Shown here: positions 53,225-63,219 of the stretch, one piece after another
Numbering within the stretch: the first letter of the stretch is position 1
Layout: each line of letters opens with the position of its first letter
From: JAGPCK01 sp041675505
GTDB taxonomy: Bacteria > Bacteroidota > Bacteroidia > UKL13-3
Direction: 5' to 3'
Length of the DNA: 64,000 bases
Assembly: GCA_041675505.1 (NCBI GenBank)
Contig: JBAYTR010000012.1
Coordinates: 1-64,000, forward strand
Position numbers and translations under genes: made by a program
The notes under the pieces: generated by a model
Database searches by the model: none
What the model saw: the letters and a program-made list of their open reading frames with translations, nothing else
Told to the model about the DNA's origin: nothing

Positions 53225-53992
53225 TCAGTAGTCTAACCAATCTTTAAAATCCTGCGCTTTATCTCTGCTTACAGAAATTTCTTCCTGAGTAAACGGAGCC
53301 GGTAAAAGATTCAGTTTCAACTTTCCGTTTACTGATGAACTCATACTTTGCACCGCTTTGATGTGTACAATATACTGCCGGTTGGCTCTGTAAAATTGTT
53401 GCTCATCCAGCATTTGCTCCAATTCGTCCAGCGTATAATCCATGATGTGTTTTGCGCCATCCCATTTTACAGCAAACACCAGTTTTTCGTGTGCCATAAA
53501 GTAAGCCACTTCTTCTACCGCAAGCGAAATAAGTCGTGTACCTGTTTTCACTAAAAACCGGTTGCGGTGTTGCTTTTGACTGGGCTTAAGCTGGTGCAGC
53601 AACCTGGCTAAATCGGGCAAGTGTTGTTCTTTTTGCAGGTGGATTGCCTCAAATTTTTTCAGTGCCTTTTCCAGTTCTTCCGGGTTAATGGGTTTAAGCA
53701 AATAATCTACACTGTTTACTTTAAAGGCTTGTATAGCATATTCATCGTAGGCAGTGGTGAAAATTACAGGTTGCACAACACTTATTTGCTCAAAAATGGT
53801 AAAACTTTTTCCATCTGCCAGTTCAATGTCCATGAACAGCAAATCAATTTCGGTGGTTTGTTGAATTAATTTCACAGCCGACTCTATGCTGTCTGCTATT
53901 CCCTGAATCTGAATATCGGGGCGGGCCTGTTGCAATAGTTTTTGAAGTCTGCGTTGTGCAGGGGCTTCGTCTTCTATAATAAGTACCTTCAT
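53225..53992 (-). CDS. LytTR-family response regulator
   Basis: The 255-residue protein has a receiver domain (1-120) with the phosphoacceptor Asp in LLFMDIELADGKSF, a Thr (TTAYDEYAIQAF) and Lys (DYLLKPINPEE), then a LytTR DNA-binding domain (about 145-250) with NRFLVKTGTRLISLAVEEVA and FYRANRQYIVHIKAV. The promoters it controls are unknown. It follows its histidine kinase gene by seven bases and should act with it. Confidence 0.93.
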   Translation of the reverse strand: MKVLIIEDEAPAQRRLQKLLQQARPDIQIQGIADSIESAVKLIQQTTEIDLLFMDIELADGKSFTIFEQISVVQPVIFTTAYDEYAIQAFKVNSVDYLLKPINPEELEKALKKFEAIHLQKEQHLPDLARLLHQLKPSQKQHRNRFLVKTGTRLISLAVEEVAYFMAHEKLVFAVKWDGAKHIMDYTLDELEQMLDEQQFYRANRQYIVHIKAVQSMSSSVNGKLKLNLLPAPFTQEEISVSRDKAQDFKDWLDY

Positions 53993-53999
53993 GTTGTGC

Positions 54000-55070
54000 T
54001 TATATTATTTTTTTAGAATCAAGTAGCGGTAAACACACACAGAATGTTTTCCCGTCATCGGTTACTACCACCTCTTCATTAGTATAAAAGCCGTACCGAC
54101 TCATGATGTTGGTTAAACCTATTTTACTACCTGCCACAGGCGATGGTTTGCGTTGCAGGTTATTGGATACACACAATTGTTCCACTTCATTAATTTGAAC
54201 AGTAACTTTAAGCGGTTTGTCTTTGGAAATAATGTTATGCTTCACCGCATTCTCTACCAGCATTTGCAAAGAGAGTGTTGGCAAATGAAACGAATGATAA
54301 ACCTCCGGCACGCGTATATCTGATTGCAGGTTATCTCCAAAACGCATTTGATTCAGGTAAATAAATGAACGGGTAAACTCCAATTCCTCTTTAAGCGAAA
54401 CCGTTTCGTTATCGCGGTTAAGTAAAACGTAGCGGTACACATGAGCCAACTGTTCCACAAAATCAGTAGCCTTTTTAGTGTCTTCCTCTATAAGAGAGGT
54501 GAGTGTGTTTAAACTGTTGAATAAAAAATGTGGGTTCACCTGGTTTTTGAGTGTTTCAAATTCAGCGGTGATGCTGGTACGTTTGAACTCTTCTTTCTCC
54601 GTAAGCGATTTTTTCCAGTACTCGAAAAATTCACTGGCCACATAAATACAATTGACCAAAAGTGTAACTACAATGGCAATAACCAGCGACATGTAATTTT
54701 CTTTTGCCCCCAAGTCACACGGCCGACCGAAAAAAACAGGGTGAAGCCCCAGATTAAATGAAAAATGAATAAGTACAGGTAATACTAAAGCAATAGCTGC
54801 GGACACAACAATTTTAGCACGGGTGTGTGAATGCCAATCGAGGTAACGATCTACCACCGACATCAGCAACTCATTGCCATTCCATATCAATGAAATGTAA
54901 AAAAAGTTAAACAGGATGTGCGCCAGGTAATCTGTATTAAAGGAATAACTGTGGTCAATGAGCCAGTTGATGTGGTCATTCATCCCGCCAAAGAAAAAGG
55001 CCAGCGCCATAATAATGATGTGGTGCCTGACCATTTTAGGACCGTTGAATCGTTCGCTGAATTTTTTCAT
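54000..55070 (-). CDS. LytS-type sensor histidine kinase
   Basis: The 356-residue protein has about four N-terminal membrane segments (residues 10-145) and the His_kinase motif NPHFLFNSLNTLTSLIEE with the phosphorylated His near 183. An incomplete HATPase domain with LPTLSLQMLVENAVKHNIIS and GLTNIMSRYGF follows. No periplasmic sensor domain is obvious, so it may sense within the membrane. Its ATG overlaps the stop of the TonB receptor gene (TAATG), coupling sensor and receptor synthesis, and the response regulator follows. Confidence 0.9.
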   Translation of the reverse strand: MKKFSERFNGPKMVRHHIIIMALAFFFGGMNDHINWLIDHSYSFNTDYLAHILFNFFYISLIWNGNELLMSVVDRYLDWHSHTRAKIVVSAAIALVLPVLIHFSFNLGLHPVFFGRPCDLGAKENYMSLVIAIVVTLLVNCIYVASEFFEYWKKSLTEKEEFKRTSITAEFETLKNQVNPHFLFNSLNTLTSLIEEDTKKATDFVEQLAHVYRYVLLNRDNETVSLKEELEFTRSFIYLNQMRFGDNLQSDIRVPEVYHSFHLPTLSLQMLVENAVKHNIISKDKPLKVTVQINEVEQLCVSNNLQRKPSPVAGSKIGLTNIMSRYGFYTNEEVVVTDDGKTFCVCLPLLDSKKII

Positions 55071-57460
55071 TAAAAATAAATACGATATAAAGGTACCGGG
55101 AAAATTCCAATCTGGTATTCTTTTTCCATTTTACCTGTACGTGGGTTATACTGCTGTGTAAGCACATTCTGAGTATTAAACACATTCTGCACATCAAGCG
55201 CCCACTCTTGGGTGATACGTTTTCCGTTTTTCTTGTAACTGATGCGTATATCGGTTCTGAAATAATCTTCGAACCTGTCTTTGTAAGCATTGGCTTCATC
55301 GTATTCTGTCTGACGGTTTTGTGCTGACTTTACCCGATCAACCGGCACGTATCTTTTTCCGCCCGCGTTGGTCACTTTTAAACTGAGTGCAAGAATATTT
55401 TTACCGTCTTTAAACTTCCATTCTTTACCTGCCAACGCATTAAATACATAATTGCTGTTAAAGGCGGTACTTCTCCATTTGTTATCACTGCCTTTGTATT
55501 CGCTCTGAAACAAGGAGGCCGTAACCAGAAAATAATAACTGCCCGAGAAGTACCGCTCCAAAGTAAGTTCCAAACCATAGTTGCGCCCTTTGCCTTTGTT
55601 CACTAAACTATCCGCTTCAGGAAAAACAAAATCGGCACCGAAATTAGCCACAGAGAAATACGAAGGATTACGCTCTACTGCCTGGTTGGTAATGTGCTGA
55701 TAATAGACCTCACTCTTTAAAAACAGGTTTTCACCCAACTGTCTTTCGTATCCTAAAATGTAGTGGTAACTGTTGCTCATTTTTAAATCTTTGTTGGTTA
55801 ATACATACGTTTTGGCAGCTGTATCAACAAGTGAGCGTTGGAAGTATACCGGTAACGGCTGTATCTGGCTGTGCATACCAAAGCCCAGATTAAAACTCTG
55901 TTTGTTATTCACTTTCCATTTTATACCTGCGCGGGGTTCAACGGCTGATGTATTGTTGAGCAAAAACTGATTATAGTGTACACCCACATTGGTACTCAAC
56001 TGCTCACTGATGCGGTAATTCCAGTTGGCATATGCCTGCATTATTCCGGTTGACTCTTCTATATCATAATTGGTGCGGTACATTTTCAGCTCATTATCGT
56101 AAGTTGTGTCTTGCATGTTTAGTTGAATAGCGGTAGCAATAACTCCAACCCTGAACGAGTGGCGGGCACTTATTTTTTTATTGTAAAAGCTGTGCATGCT
56201 CTGACGTGTAGTAGCCGTTCGCCTGAACTGAATGGGAAATTTACTGTAGTTGTTGTAATAATTAAGTGAATCCACATCTACATCATTGGCCTCGCCTGAA
56301 GCCGTTATGACAGTTTTGATATAGGATGATTTATCTAACATGTAGGTATGGGTAACACCTGCCACGCCCATGCGGCTCGAAAAATCTACATCAACAGGAA
56401 AAGCTTCTTCAGCCAGCTCTTTACCTTCTTTCTTACTGTCTAATAATTGTGTGCTGCTTATTCCACCTATACCAAATATACTAAATGCACCGGCTTTGGT
56501 GTTGGGGAAATTGAGTTTAAAAGATAAATCCTGGTATTTAGGAACACCTGCATCTCCGAAAGATAGGCCGATGGCATCAAAAGCAGCCAGGGTAGAATAA
56601 CGGTAACTAAGCAAAAACGATGAGCCTTTGGCTTTATTAATAGGCCCTTCGGCCATCAACTCAACACCGGCAAAACCTATCTGCCCGGTGTACTCGTGCT
56701 TTTCATTGTTACCGTTGCGCATTTTTAAATCAAACACGCCTGAGTTGGCATTACCATACATTGCAGGAAAGGCTCCGGTAATAAAATCAGAGTTGGCCAG
56801 CACGTTATTGTTCAGAATACTCACCGGCCCGCCATTGGCTCCCTGACTACTGAAGTGATTCGGGTTAGGAATATCCGCTCCTTCCAAACGCCACAACAAA
56901 CCCAGGGGTGAGTTACCGCGAATAACAATGTCATTACGTTGGTCGCTTCCACCACCGGCCACACCGGCAAAGTTAGACGCCATTCGGCTGGGGTCGCCCA
57001 AACTGCCGGCATAACGTTGCGTTTGGTCAATGGTAAAATTGCGCCCGCTTACGGAAATAAGTTCATTGTTGGTAGCATTCTTACGGTCACCCTTAATCAC
57101 TACCTCTTTAGCTGAAACAACCGTTTCCTGCATCTCCAGATTGAGCACCACTTCTTTGCCTGAGTTCACAATCACATCATTCAACACCAGATCATTGTAA
57201 CCCAAATACGTAATTTTGATTGTTTGACGCCCCACCGGTACATCGGTTATGCGGAACTTACCATCCACATCGGTCACTGTTACTTTAAGCGGGGTAGTTT
57301 TGAGAATTTGTACGGTGGCCCCCACTAACGGAGAGCGGCTGTCCCTGTCGAGCAACACACCTCTTACAGTTTGCGTAAGAGTAACGGGAGTAACAACAGG
57401 TGCCTGAGCCAGCACACAGGTAGTAAAAAACGATAAGATAAAAACGAGTTGCAGTTTCAT
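55070..57460 (-). CDS. TonB-dependent outer-membrane receptor
   Basis: The 796-residue protein begins MKLQLVFILSFFTTCVLAQA (signal), then a carboxypeptidase-regulatory-like domain (TVRGVLLDRDSRSPLVGATV), a plug (IVIRGNSPLGLLWRLEGADI...PNPNHFS) and a large beta-barrel ending FPVPLYRIYF. It transports a large substrate across the outer membrane using TonB energy. No SusD partner is adjacent. Overlap with the histidine kinase start suggests a receptor-sensor unit. A 9-bp hairpin spans its start codon. Confidence 0.9.
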   Translation of the reverse strand: MKLQLVFILSFFTTCVLAQAPVVTPVTLTQTVRGVLLDRDSRSPLVGATVQILKTTPLKVTVTDVDGKFRITDVPVGRQTIKITYLGYNDLVLNDVIVNSGKEVVLNLEMQETVVSAKEVVIKGDRKNATNNELISVSGRNFTIDQTQRYAGSLGDPSRMASNFAGVAGGGSDQRNDIVIRGNSPLGLLWRLEGADIPNPNHFSSQGANGGPVSILNNNVLANSDFITGAFPAMYGNANSGVFDLKMRNGNNEKHEYTGQIGFAGVELMAEGPINKAKGSSFLLSYRYSTLAAFDAIGLSFGDAGVPKYQDLSFKLNFPNTKAGAFSIFGIGGISSTQLLDSKKEGKELAEEAFPVDVDFSSRMGVAGVTHTYMLDKSSYIKTVITASGEANDVDVDSLNYYNNYSKFPIQFRRTATTRQSMHSFYNKKISARHSFRVGVIATAIQLNMQDTTYDNELKMYRTNYDIEESTGIMQAYANWNYRISEQLSTNVGVHYNQFLLNNTSAVEPRAGIKWKVNNKQSFNLGFGMHSQIQPLPVYFQRSLVDTAAKTYVLTNKDLKMSNSYHYILGYERQLGENLFLKSEVYYQHITNQAVERNPSYFSVANFGADFVFPEADSLVNKGKGRNYGLELTLERYFSGSYYFLVTASLFQSEYKGSDNKWRSTAFNSNYVFNALAGKEWKFKDGKNILALSLKVTNAGGKRYVPVDRVKSAQNRQTEYDEANAYKDRFEDYFRTDIRISYKKNGKRITQEWALDVQNVFNTQNVLTQQYNPRTGKMEKEYQIGIFPVPLYRIYF

Positions 57461-57486
57461 TTGTGTTTTATTTATTTAAACACAAA
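57460..57486 (-). promoter_or_regulatory. Hairpin across the TonB receptor start
   Basis: TTTGTGTTT and AAACACAAA form a 9-bp stem with a 9-base loop; the left arm begins at the start codon (57458-57460). It could limit translation initiation, but the stem is AT-rich and weak. Confidence 0.3.
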
Positions 57487-57702
57487 AGTGAACTATGCGG
57501 CAAACAGTAAAAAACGAAAGGTGATGAACCGTAGACTAAAAAGGATGAATTGCAGCGTTGAGGTGAAGAAAGAACGTTTATGTTTATGACAGATCGGGCT
57601 TTCGAAGCGCGTCAGTGTCCCACCTTGCTGAACGAAATTAAGAAAATAAAACTTCAAGCCTACACATTACCCCAAGCTTGCATGAACATTTTGTTAGCTG
57701 TT

Positions 57703-58164
57703 CTACCCTTCTTTCCAAACCCTTATGGTTCTAATTGTCAAAAGTAAAAGTCCCGTGACCCAAAGGCCTAGTAGCCCCCAAGCCCAGTTTATTTTGTTCG
57801 TGGTGTTTGCAATAAATTCTCCTCTGTGAGGAAAACTTTCGATATCAAGTCCCATTGCTTCACTTAAATAACTTTGTTGAATTCTAACAAAATAGAACGT
57901 AATTACAGAAACAAGTATTAGTCCGATAATGAGTCCGATGTTTGCCCCCTTTGTCTTAAACTTTCTTCTTAATCCTCTTGCAAGGAAAATCAAAAACGTC
58001 AAAGGTCCCACTATCAAAACCGTCATTGAGATTTTGTCAATAACGAAGTACTTGCCTTGAAGTTGAATGTCAATGGAACTTTGCTTGGCAGTCAGTAACA
58101 AAACGACCAAATTAAAAAAAACAACTCCAAGGAAAATAATTATGTCAGTTTTAAATTGCCTCAT
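57703..58164 (-). CDS. Hypothetical four-segment membrane protein
   Basis: The 153-residue protein is mostly hydrophobic with four probable membrane segments (about 8-24, 43-64, 74-95 and 127-146). No domain is recognised. It is AT-rich and lies alone between the TonB receptor unit and the NifU-like gene; the sequence just beyond its 3' end contains TTGTTAGC near 57691, similar to the site next to the DUF4375 gene. An accessory origin is suggested but not shown. Confidence 0.55.
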   Translation of the reverse strand: MRQFKTDIIIFLGVVFFNLVVLLLTAKQSSIDIQLQGKYFVIDKISMTVLIVGPLTFLIFLARGLRRKFKTKGANIGLIIGLILVSVITFYFVRIQQSYLSEAMGLDIESFPHRGEFIANTTNKINWAWGLLGLWVTGLLLLTIRTIRVWKEG

Positions 58165-58192
58165 TTGTCATGAAGGGTGGTGTTGCAGCTAA

Positions 58193-58435
58193 TTAAACCG
58201 CCACCACACCCGTAATCTCAGGAATGGCTTTGCGCAAACCTTCTTCAATACCTGCCTTCATAGTCATGTGGCTCATTTCGCAACTTTTGCAAGCTCCGGT
58301 AAGGCGAAGATTAACCACCATGTCGGGGGTTACTTCCACCAGCTCCACATCACCTCCATCGGCCTGTAAGTAAGGGCGCATGGTGTTGAGGGCCTGTTCA
58401 ATTTTTTCCTGCAAAGCTGAGTTCATTTTGGGCAT
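58193..58435 (-). CDS. NifU C-terminal-domain Fe-S protein
   Basis: The 80-residue protein is a stand-alone NifU C-terminal domain (NfuA-like core) with the cluster-binding pair in LTGACKSCEMSHMT, the expected CxxC. It transfers Fe-S clusters to client proteins. It is followed on the minus strand by the membrane protein gene and preceded by the mrp-like gene, which supports a shared Fe-S role. It lacks the scaffold N-terminal domain of NifU, which is usual for this family in Bacteroidetes. Confidence 0.9.
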   Translation of the reverse strand: MPKMNSALQEKIEQALNTMRPYLQADGGDVELVEVTPDMVVNLRLTGACKSCEMSHMTMKAGIEEGLRKAIPEITGVVAV

Positions 58436-58518
58436 GCGATTAAAGCAAGGGCAAATATAGCCGCAAAATTGTCATTTGGGAAATGATAATGCAGGAACAT
58501 GTACTGAGCGGGGCAGAA

Positions 58519-59598
58519 TTAGTTGGAGGCTGCATTTGCGCTGGCATTTTTTATAGCTATTTGTTGGGCTACGGCTTGCGCCAGTTGAGTGTAAATTTCT
58601 CCGTAAGGCTTATTTTGTTGCAAGGCTGCAGGGTTACCTGTATCAGCACCTTCCATTATTTCCATGTACAAGGGAATTTGTGCGAGCAAAGGTGCTCCAA
58701 ATTGTTTGGCCAACTGCTCTCCTGCTCCTTTACCAAAAATGGGGTAACGGTTATTCGGCAATTCAGCCGGAGTAAACCAGGCCATGTTTTCCACTACACC
58801 CAGCATAGGAATTTTAGAAGGCATCATACCTAAAAGCAAAGCCCCTTTTTGTGCATCGGCCAAAGCCACTTGTTGCGGTGTAGTAACCATCACCACACCG
58901 GTTAAAGGAACCGTTTGCAGCAATGTAAGGTGTATATCGCCCGTTCCCGGAGGCATATCAAGAATGAGGTAATCCAACTCGCCCCAGCTCACTTCACTTA
59001 CAAATTGTTTGAGTGCTGAGGAAACCATAGGCCCCCGCCAGGCCACCGCTTGGTCAGGCCGCAACAAAAAAGCAATGGAAATGAGTTTTACTCCATGACT
59101 CTCCAACGGAACAATAAACGATTTTCCGTTCACGTCTTCCATAAAAGGTTGCTGGCCCTCTAAACCAAACATTACGGCTTGCGAAGGGCCATAAATATCA
59201 GCATCCAGTAAACCTACTTTAGCACCCGTTTGTGCCAGTGCTATAGCCAGATTGGAGGCCACCGTAGATTTTCCTACTCCACCCTTGCCCGACATAATCG
59301 CGATGATGTTACGCACACCCGGCAACACAAATTTATCGCTGCGGTTGCTGCTCACGTTGGCTGTAAAGTCAACCTGAATAGTAGCGTCTGCTGCTACGTG
59401 GGTGTGAATAGCTGCAATGGAATCGTCCTTCATTTTGTCCTTAAGCGGACAAGCCGGAGTGGTTAATACAATAGTAAACTGAATGTGGTTCTCCTCAATT
59501 TTTATATCCTTAATCATGTTGAGCGTAACCAGATCTTTTTTCAAATCAGGTTCCTGCACATGGCTCAAGGCAAAAAGTACTTGTTTCTCCGTAATCAT
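58519..59598 (-). CDS. mrp: Mrp/NBP35-family Fe-S carrier ATPase
   Basis: The start at 59598 gives MITEKQVLFALSHVQEPDLK; the extra 12 residues up to 59634 lack homology. Residues 1-90 form a MIP18/DUF59-type domain, and residues about 95-355 a P-loop ATPase with IMSGKGGVGKSTVASNLA and LDADIYGPSQ. It lacks a clear C-terminal CxxC typical of Nbp35, but fits Mrp proteins that carry 4Fe-4S clusters. The NifU-like gene is about 80 bases downstream. Confidence 0.9.
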   Translation of the reverse strand: MITEKQVLFALSHVQEPDLKKDLVTLNMIKDIKIEENHIQFTIVLTTPACPLKDKMKDDSIAAIHTHVAADATIQVDFTANVSSNRSDKFVLPGVRNIIAIMSGKGGVGKSTVASNLAIALAQTGAKVGLLDADIYGPSQAVMFGLEGQQPFMEDVNGKSFIVPLESHGVKLISIAFLLRPDQAVAWRGPMVSSALKQFVSEVSWGELDYLILDMPPGTGDIHLTLLQTVPLTGVVMVTTPQQVALADAQKGALLLGMMPSKIPMLGVVENMAWFTPAELPNNRYPIFGKGAGEQLAKQFGAPLLAQIPLYMEIMEGADTGNPAALQQNKPYGEIYTQLAQAVAQQIAIKNASANAASN

Positions 59599-59669
59599 AG
59601 CTGCAAAGGTTACGAATAAGACACAGCAAGGCAAGGATTGTTTGCAGTTTGTGCAGGTTTTAAAACAGC

Positions 59670-60950
59670 CTACCTGTGCTCGCGCTCGTACAGTGCCTTT
59701 TCAAGCACCTCCCTATGGTTGGGGTGCGCAATGGAAATCAGCGCCTTGGCCCGTTGCTGCATATTTAATCCGTAGAGGTTCACTTTACCGTATTCTGTTA
59801 CCACCCAGTGAATATCACCGCGACTGGTTACCACCCCGGCACCTTGTTTGAGCAAAGGCACAATGCGTGAAATCCCTTTATTGGTTACTGAAGGAATAGC
59901 AATAATGGGTTTACCGCCTTGCGAAAGGGAAGCTCCGCGAATAAAATCCCTTTGCCCGCCAATGCCTGAATACTGGTAGGTTCCTATGGAATCTGAACAC
60001 ACCTGCCCCGTAAGGTCAATTTCAATAGCACTGTTAATGGCTGTTACTTTTGGATTAAGACTGATGTTGCGCGGGTCATTTACGTAATCAATTTCCAATC
60101 CTTTCACCAGCGGATTATCATCAACAAAATCATACAACTTGCGTGTGCCCAATAAAAATCCTGTAGTGCAATAGCCCGGAACTATTTTTTTGCGGCTGTT
60201 GTTGATTACCCCGCTTTCTATCAGTGGAATTACCCCGTCAGAGAACATTTCAGAGTGCAACCCCAGGTTTTTGAGGTGCCCCAGTTTAGTGAGCACTGAA
60301 TCCGGAATACAGCCAATACCCAACTGAAGCGTGCTTCCGTCTTCTACCAAAGTAGCCACCTGCTCACCAATCTGCTCTGTTAAAGTGGAACACTTTTCGG
60401 CATAACTCACTTCAGGCAAAGCATCATTTACCTGTACGGCAAAATCAATTTCGCTCACGTGCACAAAACCATCTCCGTGCACACGGGGCATGTTGGGGTT
60501 TACCTGAGCAATTACACACACTGCATTATTTACGGCTGCTTTGGCCACATCAACAGAAGTACCCAGCGAGCAAAAGCCATGCTTGTCAGGTGGAGACACG
60601 TGTATCACCGCTACATCAATGGGTAAAATTTTACTGTGAAACAAACGCGGAATCTCACTCAGAAAAACAGGGATGTAATCACCCCGGGTTGAATTAACCG
60701 CTTCGCGCACACTGGCAGACACAAAAAGAGAGTTGATGAAAAAATGTCCTTCCAGTTCAGGGTCATTCAAATCAACACCATGCAAACTGATGCTTATCAG
60801 CTCCACATCCTTAAGTTCATCTTTACGTTGAATTAAGGCATTGATTAAAGAAACCGGTGTGGCTGCACTGCCGTGCAAAAAAACCTTATCGCCTGATTTT
60901 ATCGCCTCCACTGCCTGCTGCGCGGAAACGTAATTTAAGTGGTTAGTCAT
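59670..60950 (-). CDS. Acetyl-CoA hydrolase/transferase-family CoA transferase
   Basis: The 426-residue protein has DKVFLHGSAATPVSLINALI, the class I CoA-transferase domains and LGLHSEMFSDGVIPLIESGV (catalytic Glu region), plus GIGGQRDFIRGASLSQGGKP. It belongs to the acetyl-CoA hydrolase/4-hydroxybutyrate CoA-transferase (Cat2-like) family, exchanging CoA between carboxylates. Exact substrates cannot be told. The gene is divergent from dnaG; about 180 bases separate the starts. Confidence 0.85.
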   Translation of the reverse strand: MTNHLNYVSAQQAVEAIKSGDKVFLHGSAATPVSLINALIQRKDELKDVELISISLHGVDLNDPELEGHFFINSLFVSASVREAVNSTRGDYIPVFLSEIPRLFHSKILPIDVAVIHVSPPDKHGFCSLGTSVDVAKAAVNNAVCVIAQVNPNMPRVHGDGFVHVSEIDFAVQVNDALPEVSYAEKCSTLTEQIGEQVATLVEDGSTLQLGIGCIPDSVLTKLGHLKNLGLHSEMFSDGVIPLIESGVINNSRKKIVPGYCTTGFLLGTRKLYDFVDDNPLVKGLEIDYVNDPRNISLNPKVTAINSAIEIDLTGQVCSDSIGTYQYSGIGGQRDFIRGASLSQGGKPIIAIPSVTNKGISRIVPLLKQGAGVVTSRGDIHWVVTEYGKVNLYGLNMQQRAKALISIAHPNHREVLEKALYEREHR

Positions 60951-61129
60951 GCATGCAAACTACCTCAAAAAACAACTCAAAAAAATGACTTTTGACAACT
61001 TAGCTGAAGAAATACAATCTCAAATACCATCCGGGCAAAAAGCCATGATTTTCACTTTCATGCACTTACATTTTCAGTTTCTTGTCTCTCTGAAAAAACA
61101 CTTACCTTTCGGGTTCGTTTTACAAACAG

Positions 61130-63046
61130 ATGATACCCCGCGAGAAAGTTGAAGAGATTATAAATGCCGCCCGCATTGAGGAGGTGGTGGGTGAATATGT
61201 AACGCTCAAAAAACGTGGTGCCAATCTGTTGGGTGTTTGTCCTTTTCACAACGAAAAAACACCTTCATTTACAGTTTCTCCGGCCAAAGGCATTTATAAA
61301 TGTTTTGGTTGCGGCAAAGCAGGTGACAGTGTGCGCTTCATTATGGAACATGACAGCATGAGTTATCCTGATGCTTTGCGTCATTTAGCCAACAAGTACA
61401 ACATTACCATTGAAGAAATTCAACTTACGGATGAGGCACTGCAATCACAAAACGAACGCGAGAGTGTACTCATCTCTATCAAATATGCGGCTGATTATTT
61501 TATACAGCAATTGTGGGATACGGAAGAGGGACAAAACATTGGTCTCTCCTATTTTGAAGAACGAGGTTTTAACAAGGATACCATCAGAAAATTCGGACTA
61601 GGTTACAGCAAAGATGGCTGGAGTCATTTTTACGAACATGCCATCTCCCAAGGTTACAAGCATGATTTTTTACAACGTGCCGGATTAATTACGACCAACG
61701 AGAGCGGCAAATCATTTGACCTGTTTCGCGGACGGGTGATGTTTCCTATTCACGATTTAAGCGGACGTGTGGTGGCCTTTGGCGGGCGCATCATGAAAAA
61801 AGATCCGAAGTCGCCCAAGTATGTGAACTCACCCGAAACGGAAGTGTACCACAAGAGCAATGTGTTGTACGGTATGTTTTTCGCCAAACAGGACATTCGT
61901 AAATACGACCGCTGTTACCTGGTGGAAGGATATACCGATGTAGTTACATTAAATCAGGGAGGTATTGCCAATGTAGTGGCCTCCTCAGGCACTTCACTCA
62001 CTGAAGGACAAATCAAACTCATCAAACGGTTTACTGATAATGTAGTGGTGCTGTACGATGGTGACCAGGCCGGACTAAAAGCCTCGTTACGCGGGGTGGA
62101 CTTAATTCTGGAACAAGGGCTCAATGTAAAAGTAGTTACTTTCCCCGATGGCGAGGACCCCGACTCCTACTGCAAAGCCGTAGGTGGCGAAGAGTTCTCT
62201 GAATACATTCACCGGAACGAAAAAGACTTTATCATTTTTAAATCGAACCTGCTGCTGGCCGACTCTGCCAATGATCCTGTAAAACGTGCAGAGGTAATCA
62301 AAGATATTGTAGAAAGTATTGCCAAAGTGCCCGACAGCATTAAGCGGTCTGTATTTATCAAAGAGTGCAGCAAGTTGCTCGAAATACAGGAACAGGTGCT
62401 CATCAATGAAATGAATAAGTTGTTGCGCAACAAACGCAAAGAGGATAAAGACCTGCAACAGCAACTGCCCGAAGAGCCACTCAACTATGAAGAGCTGCTC
62501 AAGGAAAACGAAATTGAGCTCAACACCAGCGAATACCAGGAGCGTGACATTGTTCGCCTGTTGGTGCAAAACAGTGAAGAGATGTACAATGAGGGACAAA
62601 CCGTTGCCGCTTATGTACTGAACGAAATTGAAACCAACGAATTGAAATTCTCTAATGAAGTATATCAGCACATCATTGCTGCCTGCAAACAACGCATGGA
62701 GGATAATGAACCGCTTAATCAGGATTTTTTCATTAACCATGAGGACCAACGCATCAGCAGCTTGGCTTCTGATATGCTCATCAGTCGTTATGAGTTAAGT
62801 GCCCGCTGGGATGAAAAATATTTAGACCTGGAAGAAGAAGCATTAAAGCACCTGCAAAAAGATGTGGACTCCGCCTTAATGCGTTTTAAGTTGCGCCATG
62901 TGGAAGAGTTGCTCAAAGAAAACAACGAGGTGATGCGCAATGCACCTAACGAAGAAGAATTGATTGCTGCCATGCAGGTTCATCAATACCTGATGCAGAT
63001 ACGCAAAGAACTTACGGAGAAAATAGGTACCGTAGTGGTGAAGTGA
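61130..63046 (+). CDS. dnaG: DNA primase
   Basis: The 638-residue protein begins MIPREKVEEIINAARIEEVV and has the CHC2 zinc finger (CPFHNEKTPSF...CFGCGKAGD), a TOPRIM domain with CYLVEGYTDVVTLNQGG and LYDGDQAGLKASLRGVDLI, and a C-terminal helicase-binding region. It makes RNA primers at the fork. It is not in the classic rpsU-dnaG-rpoD arrangement; only a spurious frame precedes it. It starts with ATG at 61130. Confidence 0.95.
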   Translation: MIPREKVEEIINAARIEEVVGEYVTLKKRGANLLGVCPFHNEKTPSFTVSPAKGIYKCFGCGKAGDSVRFIMEHDSMSYPDALRHLANKYNITIEEIQLTDEALQSQNERESVLISIKYAADYFIQQLWDTEEGQNIGLSYFEERGFNKDTIRKFGLGYSKDGWSHFYEHAISQGYKHDFLQRAGLITTNESGKSFDLFRGRVMFPIHDLSGRVVAFGGRIMKKDPKSPKYVNSPETEVYHKSNVLYGMFFAKQDIRKYDRCYLVEGYTDVVTLNQGGIANVVASSGTSLTEGQIKLIKRFTDNVVVLYDGDQAGLKASLRGVDLILEQGLNVKVVTFPDGEDPDSYCKAVGGEEFSEYIHRNEKDFIIFKSNLLLADSANDPVKRAEVIKDIVESIAKVPDSIKRSVFIKECSKLLEIQEQVLINEMNKLLRNKRKEDKDLQQQLPEEPLNYEELLKENEIELNTSEYQERDIVRLLVQNSEEMYNEGQTVAAYVLNEIETNELKFSNEVYQHIIAACKQRMEDNEPLNQDFFINHEDQRISSLASDMLISRYELSARWDEKYLDLEEEALKHLQKDVDSALMRFKLRHVEELLKENNEVMRNAPNEEELIAAMQVHQYLMQIRKELTEKIGTVVVK

Positions 63047-63047
63047 G

Positions 63048-63218
63048 GGATGGTGTGTTGGAGTGTTTAGGTGTTTAAGTTTGTAAGTGTTTATGTTCAC
63101 TGCATCTCGGTGGTGGACAAATCGAAGCAAATGCTACATTTCCCTCTGTCGGAAGTACCATCCGACAACATAATAATTAATTCTGTGTAATCAGTGGCAG
63201 TCTCTTGCTTTGTTTAAC
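63048..63218. repeat. Second copy of the dispersed repeat family
   Basis: GAGTGTTTAGGTGTTTAAG (63061-63079) with TTTGTAAGTGTTTATG, and CTGTGTAATCAGTGGCAGTC further on, match elements of the 20175-20690 tract in sequence and order. A small inverted repeat (TGTCGGA / TCCGACA, 63147-63167) lies between them. The tract separates convergent dnaG and the DinB-like gene. Confidence 0.65.
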
Positions 63219-63219
63219 T

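Noticed and set aside
60949..61152. 67-residue frame upstream of dnaG
   Set aside because: It starts inside the divergent CoA-transferase gene and overlaps the dnaG start in another frame; no domain pattern and no ribosome site, so it is taken as chance.
62102..62749. 215-residue minus-strand frame inside dnaG
   Set aside because: It is antisense to well-conserved DNA primase sequence, and its composition is that of a shadow frame.
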